64,000 nt of DNA from an uncultured Dorea sp. Lineage in GTDB: Bacteria; Bacillota; Clostridia; Lachnospirales; Lachnospiraceae. Below, piece after piece: positions 26,584 through 35,288 of this stretch. The stretch is from positions 13,342 through 77,341 of the forward strand of contig CAJTYU010000014.1 in NCBI GenBank assembly GCA_910584095.1, read 5' to 3'. Below the pieces are notes generated by a model. That model saw only the letters and a list, made by a program, of their open reading frames with translations, was not told the origin of the DNA and did no database searches. Position 1 is the stretch's first letter. Each line of letters opens with the position of its first letter. A program made the position numbers and the translations under genes.

Positions 26584-27167
26584 CTATACCGATACCAGAA
26601 TCGTCATCTGATTGCGCGGATGTCTGGTTCTTAAAATTTCCGCCTGCTTTTTGGCGGCTATATGAATATAACTCTGTGTTGTCCTGATAGAGCTATGCCC
26701 CAATATCTCCTGCACATAACTGATGTCCACGCCCTCCTCGATCAAAAATGCAGCAAAAGAATGCCGGAACATATGCGGCATAATATTCCTCTCAATGCCT
26801 GCAAGCTCTGTATATTTTTTCAGCATCATCCGCATCGACTGTTCCGAATTACGGCTCCCTCTATTGTTTACGAAGAAATATCCGCTATTCTTTATCGCCT
26901 CCTGATTCTCTGCATACCGGCCGTCCATATAATTCAATAGCTGTTCTATTTCCTCCCGCGGTATAATCCTTGGTAAAATGATATCTTCTTTAAACTTACC
27001 TTAATCCGCCTGAATGCCGCCTCGCTAACCAATTCTTCCCCTTCCAGATAATTATAAAATGCCCGGATGCTCAAATCAATACGGTATGCTTTTAATGACT
27101 TTTGATCTAATTCTTTTCTAAATTCACAATATTCCAAATACCTGTTTACTTCGTCCCTTACATTCAT
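26584..27167 (-). pseudogene. Decayed tyrosine recombinase (Xer/integrase type)
   Basis: ATG 27167 with GGAGG upstream begins an N-terminal SAM-like core-binding domain, which jumps from YRIDL directly to SIRAFYNYLEGEE, losing about 40 residues. A one-base frameshift near 26987 ends that frame; the next frame continues FKEDIILPRIIPREEIEQLLNYMD. A second deletion then joins the domain start to SGYFFVNNRGSRNSEQS, removing roughly 100 residues including the first catalytic Arg and the Lys. The C-terminal box HMFRHSFA, LGHSSIRTTQSYIH remains with His-x-x-Arg, His and Tyr. It cannot be active. It sits 70 bp downstream of the lanthipeptide synthetase and is likely the remains of the element's integrase. 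Confidence 0.85.
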
Positions 27168-27237
27168 GTGCCTTACCTCCATCTAGCTTTTTATGCCAGT
27201 GTAGCACAACTCCCCTGTCAGGAACACTTCTATAAAA

Positions 27238-30200
27238 CTATAATTTTGGATCCGTACATGACAGCAAATACAATAGTATACCGCCGTATCCATTCATTAA
27301 TCCTGGATTCAGCTTTTCCTGCGGCAGCAAGGAAATCTCCTCCCGCCCAGCCAAAACCCTCGGAATTTCGACTTTTCCTACAAGCCGTTCCACGGCCTTT
27401 CTTGTCCGCCTTAATATCCATACGTTTCCACAGCTTCCATGGCAAAGACTCCAGCTGTCTCTTTTCCAATAATCAGCAAGCTTTCGGTATGCTGCAATAA
27501 TATCCTTCTCCAGCCTCTTCTTTAATTCTTCATCGTCAACCCTTTCATAGCAAAACACCCGCGACAGCAAGATCCCGCCTGCTCCATGGCACCATGCCAC
27601 AGCGCCGTGCCCATCCCCCGGAAGGCTTCCCCTTATATCCGTCCAATTTTGAATCTCCTCATCATAAAGGGACTCCTCATATTCCAGCATTTGCTCGATT
27701 AACAGCCTATATTTTTCTTTTTCCGTATGCTTCCACAATGCGGCGACAGGCATTAAAATCCCGCTGTTTCCATGCGCCATGCCTGCAAAGGGCAAAAATC
27801 CTTTTTCTATAATCCAGCCGATCCCCCGCTCCATCTGGACTGCCTTCTTTTCCAAAAGTCCAATGGCCTTTTCCGCACTGTCTAAATACCTCCGGTCTTT
27901 TACAGCTTCATACAAGTACACCAATGCCAGCGCCGCGCCGGCATTTCCAGCCATAAGGTCATTCTTTTGATCATATTCCAGCAGGCGTTCTACAACGGCG
28001 GCATGTTTTTTGGCGTAAGCCAAATATTCCTTCCCTCCGCCGGCCCCGTACATTAAACAATATACATATACGATCGATGCTTCCCCCTCGTACATCCCCG
28101 TGTCCCTGATAACATTTTTCCCTGATTCCCCATACATAAAATCCGTATATCGAAACAGCATACGGCATATCGTATCGCAATATACGTCTGCCGACCTATC
28201 CCTCTTCTTTAATTCATGGAAAATAATCAGCATTCCGGCCAGCCCGTCATATAGATACATATTCATCGGCTTCGCCTCCCAGCCAGGTTTTCCAAATGCC
28301 GACAGTTGTATGGTAAACCAGCTCGCTTCCGTTCGTTTAGCGTTCCACACGGCGTATTTCACCAATCTATCGCCCAAGCTCCTTACAGCTTCCCCAATCC
28401 GCCCGCCATTATCCTCGTCCCCACAATCATATACCGCCTTCCCAACCTTATAACAGCGGTTTTCAAACCTCTCGGCATGATCGGGCATCAGGTCCAAAGA
28501 CATCCTTATGTATTCACACTGCCGTTCCATATCCCCGCTGCCAAGAGCGTCCAGTTTTCCAAAGACAATATCCGCAGGCGCTTCGTCAAAATAATCTCGG
28601 ATTCGTATCCCTCCCGGCGCCATCAATGCAGTATCATCCAAATAATAATAAAAATATGGAATATCCCCCTGCAATAAAGACTTTATCTCACAGTCAATTA
28701 CTTCCTGCCTTTCATTGAACCTCCCCTTCCACAAGGAATGCAGAAACATCTCCCTCTTCGCCCCATCTGTCAAAAATTCCGGATGGCAGGAGGTTGACAG
28801 CAGCATGCCATACCGCTGTGTATCCTGAAGCAAGTATCGGCTGGCAGAATCCATTAACCGCATAAGCTCCTTACGGAACATTTCCCGGCGTCCTGCAACC
28901 GCCAGATACGTATCCCGGAATCCGCCCAGTAAATCTTCCCCAAATCTGGCTGGTGAAATAAATCCTTCTTCCAGCATCGCTAAATTTCCGGCCTTTTTAC
29001 TTACAGGAAAGCAATATGCAATCTTCATATCCGAAGTCTTCGGATGAATAACCGTCGGGATTTTAAACGGATATTTCTGCCCTTCCCCGCCGCTGATTGC
29101 ACTGGAATTTACACCTCCTCCCCCTTGGTTAAAATAATAGAATGGCAATACCCCTGTATACAAGACAGAATTTGCCAGCTGATAGCATATCTCCTGAAAG
29201 GCTGTTTCCCTTTTCTGGTTATACTGTATATTCACCAATGTTTCCAAGTCTATCAGGACCGGGTATTCTCCATGTGCAATGACATTTTCCGAATGCAAGT
29301 CTTTCGTTCCCAATAGGTAAATGAGAAACAATTGGCTCCCCAGCCTCCGGTAATATCGGCGCAATGCATCCTCCGTCTGGCAGCTTTCATAGGAAACAAT
29401 TCCGCACCAGCTATGTCCGGCATATGACAAAAATGGATATCGGTGCTGCCCGATTCCCGTCTTTTCCGAAACCCACTCCAACAATTTCATATATTTACTT
29501 TCATTTTCCATGGAACGGGGCTTATATAAAATCTCCAATCTATGATCCAGCGTAATTCTTAACACCTGTTTCCCATTATTATGCAGATCGGAAGCCGCGC
29601 CTTGGATATCTGTTATTACATGCAGTTCCTCCGTCGGAAAAAACATGTCCTTAATCCTAGGCATGTCCTCCTTAAAATATCCTGCCACCTCGACATAAAA
29701 GCCTACAAGGCTGTCAATTCTCTCTTCCATACAGCGTAAAAGCGCCGGGTAAGCGTCTGCTACAGACCGGATGAACTTCCCCTCCCTTATACAGGTCTCG
29801 CAGAAATACCGGTACTCCTGCTTTGGCGTTCCATGAACAAGATATCCTTTTTCTTTATAAGCATGCATTTCTACAATCAGGGTCCTCAGACAAACCTGCT
29901 GCAAACGAAGGGCTGTCTGCATTTCAAAGCTCTCCCACACTTTACCGGATATATACTTTACGTCATCATGAAGCCTTTCCTTTAGCTGCAAAACCGCATA
30001 TGTACAAAAGGGTATATAAAAATCCGGGAAAAATAGTTCTCCGTCCGCATCCTGTCCTCTATCCCTGCAGCACTCCCTTTGTTCCCCGGATATACTGCAA
30101 TTCGCCTCTTCCTCCAGGTACGTCCTAAGCCCGCTAACATTTTGCTTTCCCTCTATAATACACGTCTTCCCGCAAAGATATTGAAAACACCGTCCGCTCC

Positions 30201-30333
30201 CCTCTATCAGCATTTCCAAAACATTCCCTCCTAAAATGGCTTCCCAATACTTTACAGCCTCCGGAGCCAAACCATCTTCCGCCTCTGTTTCTATAAATGT
30301 TCTTTCATATAAATATGTACCTTGTTTTTCCAT
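27238..30333 (-). CDS. Class II lanthipeptide synthetase LanM
   Basis: LanM dehydrates Ser/Thr of a precursor peptide and joins them to Cys as thioether rings. The 1031-residue length is typical. The N-terminal dehydratase domain (about 170-600) carries the kinase-like signatures GTKDLHSENVIAHGEYPVLID and TLVNIQ. The C-terminal LanC-like cyclase domain has AHGNSG, WCHGAGG (Cys915) and LCHGSCGN (Cys964-His965), the three zinc ligands, and ends with the usual GLMNGYGGILLYLLS. The gene starts 75 bp after the precursor peptide stop. No LanT exporter or immunity gene lies beside it. Confidence 0.95.
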   Translation of the reverse strand: MEKQGTYLYERTFIETEAEDGLAPEAVKYWEAILGGNVLEMLIEGSGRCFQYLCGKTCIIEGKQNVSGLRTYLEEEANCSISGEQRECCRDRGQDADGELFFPDFYIPFCTYAVLQLKERLHDDVKYISGKVWESFEMQTALRLQQVCLRTLIVEMHAYKEKGYLVHGTPKQEYRYFCETCIREGKFIRSVADAYPALLRCMEERIDSLVGFYVEVAGYFKEDMPRIKDMFFPTEELHVITDIQGAASDLHNNGKQVLRITLDHRLEILYKPRSMENESKYMKLLEWVSEKTGIGQHRYPFLSYAGHSWCGIVSYESCQTEDALRRYYRRLGSQLFLIYLLGTKDLHSENVIAHGEYPVLIDLETLVNIQYNQKRETAFQEICYQLANSVLYTGVLPFYYFNQGGGGVNSSAISGGEGQKYPFKIPTVIHPKTSDMKIAYCFPVSKKAGNLAMLEEGFISPARFGEDLLGGFRDTYLAVAGRREMFRKELMRLMDSASRYLLQDTQRYGMLLSTSCHPEFLTDGAKREMFLHSLWKGRFNERQEVIDCEIKSLLQGDIPYFYYYLDDTALMAPGGIRIRDYFDEAPADIVFGKLDALGSGDMERQCEYIRMSLDLMPDHAERFENRCYKVGKAVYDCGDEDNGGRIGEAVRSLGDRLVKYAVWNAKRTEASWFTIQLSAFGKPGWEAKPMNMYLYDGLAGMLIIFHELKKRDRSADVYCDTICRMLFRYTDFMYGESGKNVIRDTGMYEGEASIVYVYCLMYGAGGGKEYLAYAKKHAAVVERLLEYDQKNDLMAGNAGAALALVYLYEAVKDRRYLDSAEKAIGLLEKKAVQMERGIGWIIEKGFLPFAGMAHGNSGILMPVAALWKHTEKEKYRLLIEQMLEYEESLYDEEIQNWTDIRGSLPGDGHGAVAWCHGAGGILLSRVFCYERVDDEELKKRLEKDIIAAYRKLADYWKRDSWSLCHGSCGNVWILRRTRKAVERLVGKVEIPRVLAGREEISLLPQEKLNPGLMNGYGGILLYLLSCTDPKL

Positions 30334-30408
30334 ATGCCATTTCTCTCCGACTCCTAATATTTCTGGAAAGAAAAAGCGAAATGATATTCACCATTCCGCT
30401 TTTCCTTC

Positions 30409-30558
30409 TTAACAACAATAAATTGTTAAAAAAGCATGACAAGTCATAGTCTGTGTTCCATATACGACAATTTGTTCCGGATCACCAGCCAGCTTATCAC
30501 ATTCAACGATTTCCTCCATAATATCGCCTCCGTAAACCATTGCTTCCTGTTCTTTCAT
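30409..30558 (-). CDS. Candidate lanthipeptide precursor (49 residues)
   Basis: A 50-codon frame starts at ATG 30558 after GGAGGGAAAGGC and ends at TAA 30409. The start overlaps the kinase stop as ATGA, so the two are translationally coupled. The N-terminal half is acidic (MKEQEAM, then DIMEEIVECDK) and suits a leader. The C-terminal third is TQTMTCHAFLTIYCC, with Thr35, 37, 39 and 45, Cys40, 48 and 49, and no Ser. The Thr/Cys layout with a terminal Cys-Cys resembles the lacticin 481, ruminococcin and salivaricin A group. A Gly-Gly cleavage site is not obvious; LAG at 23-25 or YG at 33-34 are options. LanM follows directly. Confidence 0.85.
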   Translation of the reverse strand: MKEQEAMVYGGDIMEEIVECDKLAGDPEQIVVYGTQTMTCHAFLTIYCC

Positions 30559-31892
30559 GCCTTTCCCTCCTTTCGTCTATCGCTGTTAAAAAATGTTATA
30601 TCTATATAAAATTCATGTTCGGAAACACGCCAGTCCATACATCCCTCCTGCTCTTCAACAATCCTCCTTACACTTATTAGTCCATAACCATGTAACTGCG
30701 GATTTTGTTTATCTGAAATAATCCTATCTTGGCGGATCGTTGGATAAGCCCCAATACTATTTCCAATCTGTATAACAATAATACATGCCCTTTTCATAAA
30801 GGAAATCCTAATCCATTTATTCGAATGGTTTATTTTCTCACAGGCTTCAATTGCATTATCCAGCAAATTCCCAAACATAACGCTCATTTCATTCTCTGTT
30901 AAGTTCCATTCCGGTATAATTTCAGAAGATATAATAAATGTAATCCCTTCATTTTCCGCCTTTTGCTTTTTTTGGTTCAAGATGAAATCAAGAAATCTAT
31001 TCCCCGTCCATGTAGCTTCTTTCACTTCTATATATTCTTTTTCAATTTCATCCAGATAAAAGCTGACCCGCCTTATATCCCCTTCTTCCGCCAGCTTCCT
31101 CAAAAATAGCAAATGATGCTTCATATCATGCACTAACTGATGGTTTGCTTCTATGTTGCGGCGCAGCATCTGATAACTCTGTTCTGTCATTTGATCATGC
31201 AATTCTAAAAAATTCTTTTCTTTCTGCATAATCTGGTTTTTCAAAAACAAAATTATAATTAGCGCAACTACCACCATTACAGCCAATAACGAAAATCCTC
31301 CATTGATCCCGTCCATATATATTTCCCCAAGCGCCATTTCATCCATATATAACTGGTATTTCTTCAATATCCAAAACAAAAGAATATCAATCAAAATAAA
31401 AGTAAAAATATACTCTTTCCCTATTTTCCATTCACTTTTAATAATCCACCTGACTAAGATAAATACAATCCCTCTTGCTGCAATATATATTATAATCTGC
31501 CAGAGAGACGATACTTGGCAATATATCAAATTTAAGAATTTCATTTTAAGAAACGTCATACTAAAAAATGCAAAACAAATATCACATAATGCAATTATCG
31601 TATAATATAACCATATATAACTACATAGTAAAATAAAATCCCTCCGCATTATCGCATAAACAGCCAAACAAAAGAGCGCTGTTACAAATACAAAAATAGT
31701 ATCTGAAAAAAAAGTCACACCCCTATTTATTGCCAGCAGCACACTTGGCAAAACAACACTCATTAAAACAGCCGCTTTATTGTATCTATTCAGAGTCCTC
31801 TTGTCCAAAATTGTATGAAACAGCAGATAATAGCAGATTACAAACTCTGAGGCAGAAACGAAAAACAACAATATGTAATATAGCGGCTGCAT
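30555..31892 (-). CDS. AgrC-like GHKL sensor histidine kinase
   Basis: The 445-residue protein has six or seven N-terminal membrane helices (to about residue 220) and a HPK10/GHKL kinase domain. The phosphoacceptor is in LVHDMKHHL near residue 255, the N box is NLLDNAIEACEK, and the G box is HGYGLISVRR. This type typically senses peptide signals. Its stop codon overlaps the start of the lanthipeptide precursor, and it starts 2 bp after the LytTR regulator stop. Sensing of the mature lanthipeptide is the natural guess. Confidence 0.92.
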   Translation of the reverse strand: MQPLYYILLFFVSASEFVICYYLLFHTILDKRTLNRYNKAAVLMSVVLPSVLLAINRGVTFFSDTIFVFVTALFCLAVYAIMRRDFILLCSYIWLYYTIIALCDICFAFFSMTFLKMKFLNLIYCQVSSLWQIIIYIAARGIVFILVRWIIKSEWKIGKEYIFTFILIDILLFWILKKYQLYMDEMALGEIYMDGINGGFSLLAVMVVVALIIILFLKNQIMQKEKNFLELHDQMTEQSYQMLRRNIEANHQLVHDMKHHLLFLRKLAEEGDIRRVSFYLDEIEKEYIEVKEATWTGNRFLDFILNQKKQKAENEGITFIISSEIIPEWNLTENEMSVMFGNLLDNAIEACEKINHSNKWIRISFMKRACIIVIQIGNSIGAYPTIRQDRIISDKQNPQLHGYGLISVRRIVEEQEGCMDWRVSEHEFYIDITFFNSDRRKEGKA

Positions 31893-31893
31893 C

Positions 31894-32607
31894 CTACATT
31901 TCCCTCCAATATCGATTCAACTTCTCTTTGACTTCTTTAATACGCAAACTGCTCGCCTCAACTGTCATTTTATTGCTCAGAAAAAGCATATTATCCTGAA
32001 TCTTCGTAACATGGCACAAATTAACCGCACACGCCCTCTCCACCATTACAAATTCATCGCTGTTTAACTTTTCCAGTGTCTTCTCTATACTATTGCGTTC
32101 ATATAACTTCTCGTTAATCGTAACATATTCCACATATTTGCTTTTCTTTAACTTAATTATGGCAACGATATCACAATACAGTACCCTTTCCTTAAGCATA
32201 CCGCTGCCAATATAACAAAAATTTTTCTGGCTATTCACAACCATATCTACCAGTTTTCCCAACACGACCGGAAACCTGCTCTGGATTTCTGATTTTAATA
32301 TATACTGGTACGCGTCCATCCGATAACTATCAATGGCAAATTCCACATATGCAGTAAGGAAAACAATATATATATCAAGATATTTCTCCCTTACTTTCTT
32401 ACACAACTCAATTCCGTTTATCCCCGGCATATCAATATCGGATACCAGTATTTGATACCTGTGCATGCCCAAAACTTTTAAAAAACCTGCCGCGCTTTGA
32501 AACGTATCAATCTGTACATGTTCATAACCAGTCGTTATGTCCAACAGTATCTGCTTTGCAGTTTCCAGCGTACCCTTGTCATCATCCACAATTGCAATAC
32601 CAATCAT
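31894..32607 (-). CDS. LytTR-family response regulator
   Basis: The 237-residue protein has a receiver domain with the phosphorylated Asp in LVSDIDMPGINGIEL near residue 57 and the conserved TAY and K positions, then a C-terminal LytTR DNA-binding domain (about 135-235). It is the first gene of the operon regulator-kinase-peptide-LanM, as in AgrA/AgrC-type peptide signalling. A promoter lies at 32681-32710. The start at 32607 has GCGGGGGA upstream. Confidence 0.92.
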   Translation of the reverse strand: MIGIAIVDDDKGTLETAKQILLDITTGYEHVQIDTFQSAAGFLKVLGMHRYQILVSDIDMPGINGIELCKKVREKYLDIYIVFLTAYVEFAIDSYRMDAYQYILKSEIQSRFPVVLGKLVDMVVNSQKNFCYIGSGMLKERVLYCDIVAIIKLKKSKYVEYVTINEKLYERNSIEKTLEKLNSDEFVMVERACAVNLCHVTKIQDNMLFLSNKMTVEASSLRIKEVKEKLNRYWREM

Positions 32608-32680
32608 AGTCTATCCCCCGCAAGCAAATATTCTTCTGCAGCATGTGAAATACCCGTAAATTAGAGTCAGAAATTATCAT

Positions 32681-32710
32681 ATTATAACATATTTTTCCAA
32701 ATATTTGCAA
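32681..32710 (-). promoter_or_regulatory. Predicted promoter of the lanthipeptide signalling operon
   Basis: TTGCAA (32705-32710) and TATAAT (32681-32686) on the minus strand with an 18-bp spacer, about 75 bp upstream of the regulator start. No clear LytTR direct repeat was found by eye. Confidence 0.55.
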
Positions 32711-32893
32711 AAATGGCCGCCAATTAGATATTTTTTGACCTCGAATCAATATAAACAGTATCAAAAAGACCCGGACGAAAATTTTTACATTACAACATGA
32801 AACAAAAAATTCATGGTTAGGTACATGATTTAATTCGTTAATAATATCCTCAATGTACAAATGAATACACGGCCGAGAAAAAATCAATTTATT

Positions 32894-33181
32894 TTACCAG
32901 CTTTGTAACATAGTTTTCCAATCTTTTATATACTCATATTTTTCACAAAATCGTTTGATTATTTCATTATCCTTACTCTTTATAATAGTCATCGTACTAT
33001 CCCATGCTATAATCTCAATATTTGCAAGTGGATGCTGCAATTCAATTTCTTCCGCCCATATACTGGTATTTCCCTCGCATAATGGTATTTTACATGATAT
33101 CGCCCGTTCTTTTGAAATGTCCTTAGTAAATCCCGACAACGCTCCCCGTATCCATTGAAAAAAGACAATATGTTGAGCCAT
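32894..33181 (-). CDS. Possible small hypothetical protein or remnant
   Basis: A frame of about 95 residues from ATG 33181 reads as a plausible protein (IEIIAWDSTMTIIKSKDNEIIKRF split over residues 55-78, then CEKYEYIKDW) but has no ribosome site, and a terminator-like hairpin abuts its start. It may be the C-terminal part of a gene whose beginning was lost. Composition matches the AT-rich island. I do not recognise the family. Confidence 0.35.
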   Translation of the reverse strand: MAQHIVFFQWIRGALSGFTKDISKERAISCKIPLCEGNTSIWAEEIELQHPLANIEIIAWDSTMTIIKSKDNEIIKRFCEKYEYIKDWKTMLQSW

Positions 33182-33187
33182 TAAAAA

Positions 33188-33220
33188 CAACTAAGGATAA
33201 TTTATTATTATCCTTAGTTG
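33188..33220 (-). terminator. AT-rich 14-bp inverted repeat, terminator-like
   Basis: A perfect 14-bp stem (33188-33201 with 33207-33220) with a 5-nt loop is followed on the minus strand by GTTTTTAA, so it could end transcripts coming from the remnant genes upstream. Confidence 0.6.
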
Positions 33221-33674
33221 AAGAATCAACCTATTACAAAATCTTTTTCAATACTCTATCCACGATTTATTCTTATTGGGGCTTTAAATGCCCTTCACTC
33301 TATAGCTATTATATCGAATACTATAACTTTATTGCAAATCACCCACAACATAACGAGTCATATATGCATCATATATGGAATCCTGATTAATTTTTTCCCA
33401 AAAAAACGATAGCTTTTCTTATCTCAATTGTCTTATATATAGAAGCACCAAAAACCAGACTATTGATTAAAAGCAGAAGTCCGTTTTACTTGTTTAATAT
33501 CCAAATATACCTATTGACTCTATTTATTCCCTTTGTTAATCTTCCGGTTTATCTATATCCCTTACCCGCAATTCGCAAAGAAGTTCTCGCCCGTCCCTTT
33601 TATATATGGACAAATTTCTGCGCTAATCGTTAATACTAAATCTATTTACATCCTGAAGCAGCGCTTCTTCCTCG
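33221..33674. other. AT-rich non-coding stretch of the island
   Basis: I see no gene with a ribosome site or family resemblance here on either strand. Short open frames exist but have low-complexity hydrophobic content typical of AT-rich spacer. Confidence 0.5.
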
Positions 33675-34026
33675 TTAATATACAGTCGATACGTATTTTT
33701 TCATATCCCCTCTGCTTCCTTCCCACAAAGCTTTTTCCCACAATGGTAAAGGTATTCCCCACTTTTCCGGTACTTTTTCTAAAATATTATCTACAATCCT
33801 TGATATCGGCATAAACTGTAGTCTGGGATTCCACCCTCTAATCAGTCTGCGGATATTTGCCTTGCTCAACTGTACCTTTGGATAACTCTTTTTTCAAAGT
33901 ATCCTTCTCTGTAACGTATATCCCCAGCTTTTTCATGATAAATTCCATCATGAATTCTATCTCTTCATAAGGATAGCCCAATTCTAAATACTCATAAATA
34001 TGATGGAAGCCTTTTCTATCTATCAA
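33675..34026 (-). pseudogene. Frameshifted gene remnant, unknown family
   Basis: Two overlapping frames read as one protein: FHHIYEYLELGYPYEEIEFM then KKLGIYVTEKDTLKKELSKG in the first (to 33838), and ANIRRLIRGWNPRLQFMPIS then PEKWGIPLPLWEKALWEGS in the second (from about 33870). The switch lies near 33850-33865. The first frame has no ATG with a ribosome site and a stop lies just upstream, so the 5' end is also missing. No family is recognised. Confidence 0.5.
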
Positions 34027-34132
34027 AATAGATTATAGCATCTTTTATATAGAACTAAAAAATCTGGCTACGAATTATATATATTTAGACCGCGAACGCT
34101 GAAACTCTTCTAAATGAAAGCAAGACGGCCAT

Positions 34133-34169
34133 AAAAAACGGAACCCCGACAATTTGCGGCAGTTCCGTT
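34133..34169 (-). terminator. Terminator of the sugar ABC-transporter operon
   Basis: AACGGAAC (34137-34144) pairs with GTTCCGTT (34162-34169), and the minus strand runs on into a TTTTTT tract. Confidence 0.85.
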
Positions 34170-34208
34170 CTCTTCCATTCACTTATATTATTAACAATCC
34201 AACTACTC

Positions 34209-34376
34209 TCACTGATGCGTCTTATTATACGCAAACAGCATCGCCAAAAGCCCCAGAAGCCCCGCCATCATTTTCATCAGATGGGATACTCCAACTGTCC
34301 TCTGTCCAATTACGATTAGGGCGATGCATATCGCAAAAGCAATCAGCGCGATTAGTCTGACCAGCCATTTATTCAT
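34209..34376 (-). CDS. Small two-helix membrane protein in the sugar ABC operon
   Basis: The 55-residue protein from ATG 34376 follows GGAGGGAAATGGGTT. Two hydrophobic helices (about 5-23 and 30-48) are joined by a short GQRTVG turn. It is the last gene of the ABC-transporter operon, 30 bp after the permease gene. Similar tiny proteins are found with carbohydrate ABC loci in gut Firmicutes, but the function is unknown to me. Confidence 0.7.
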   Translation of the reverse strand: MNKWLVRLIALIAFAICIALIVIGQRTVGVSHLMKMMAGLLGLLAMLFAYNKTHQ

Positions 34377-34406
34377 AACCCATTTCCCTCCTATCTGCCG
34401 CACTCG

Positions 34407-35276
34407 TTATCCTTTCAGTCCGCCTAAACTCATTCCTTCCGTCAGCTTCTTCTGTACGCAGATATACAAAATCAGCACCGGAAGCATTACAATTACCAGA
34501 CCCGCATAGAGCCTTCCGTAATTTGCAGCCGCCTGCTGTGCCTGCATCAGGCGCATCAAGCCTACCGGCAGTGTCTGCTCTTCTCCTGTGAGCAGCGTCA
34601 TGGATATGATATACTCATTCCAGAAGGAAAGGAAGTTAAACAGAATCACAGTAATAATACTGGGCCTTGCCATAGGCATCATGACCTGTATCATGGTCCT
34701 CCAGTATCCGCAGCCGTCCACAAACGCTGCCTCCTCATAATCCTTCGGTATGGTTATAAAAAAGCCTGACAGCAGATAGATGGTAAAGGGCAGAGCCGTC
34801 GATGCGTACACCAGCGCCACAATAAACAAGTTGTTCAAAAAGAACCCTTTGCCGATCACCTGATTCAGCCATCTGTCCCCATCAACGAACATCAGGAATA
34901 TAGGAACTACAATATAGTTCACATTGATAAATAATCCGCCCATAAACATTACATTACAAAGCTTGCTGCCCGGAAACCGGTAGCGCGCCAGCACATACGC
35001 GGCCGGAAGGGCCAGCACCAGCAAAAGAAGAAGGGCCAGCGCCGTCACGATGACGGAATTCATAAAATAATCGCCCATCCGCGCCTCTGCGAACGCGTCA
35101 ATAAAGTTCTGGATATAAACACCCTTGGGCATCGCCCATGGATTGCCGTAAAACTCTGAATTTTCCTTGATAGAAGCGAGAAATACCCAGCCGACCGGCA
35201 CAACGATACTGACTGCCAGAGCCAGCAGCGCCACGTAAATAAACAATTTGTACAACCGTCTGCTTGTCTTGTCCAT
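34407..35276 (-). CDS. Carbohydrate ABC transporter permease, MalG type
   Basis: The 289-residue protein has six membrane helices and the EAA loop contacting the ATPase (EEAAFVDGCGYWRTMIQVMM, about 190-209). It forms the import channel with the partner permease 12 bp upstream. No ATPase gene is in the window, which is usual for CUT1 importers that share a common MsmK-type ATPase. Confidence 0.93.
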   Translation of the reverse strand: MDKTSRRLYKLFIYVALLALAVSIVVPVGWVFLASIKENSEFYGNPWAMPKGVYIQNFIDAFAEARMGDYFMNSVIVTALALLLLLVLALPAAYVLARYRFPGSKLCNVMFMGGLFINVNYIVVPIFLMFVDGDRWLNQVIGKGFFLNNLFIVALVYASTALPFTIYLLSGFFITIPKDYEEAAFVDGCGYWRTMIQVMMPMARPSIITVILFNFLSFWNEYIISMTLLTGEEQTLPVGLMRLMQAQQAAANYGRLYAGLVIVMLPVLILYICVQKKLTEGMSLGGLKG

Positions 35277-35288
35277 ACTTTCTCCCTC

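Noticed and set aside
32582..32887. 101-codon minus frame upstream of the LytTR regulator
   Set aside because: It covers the operon promoter and overlaps the regulator start; composition is random AT-rich.
33218..33814. Two plus-strand frames in the AT-rich gap
   Set aside because: No ribosome sites, hydrophobic low-complexity residues typical of AT-rich spacer.
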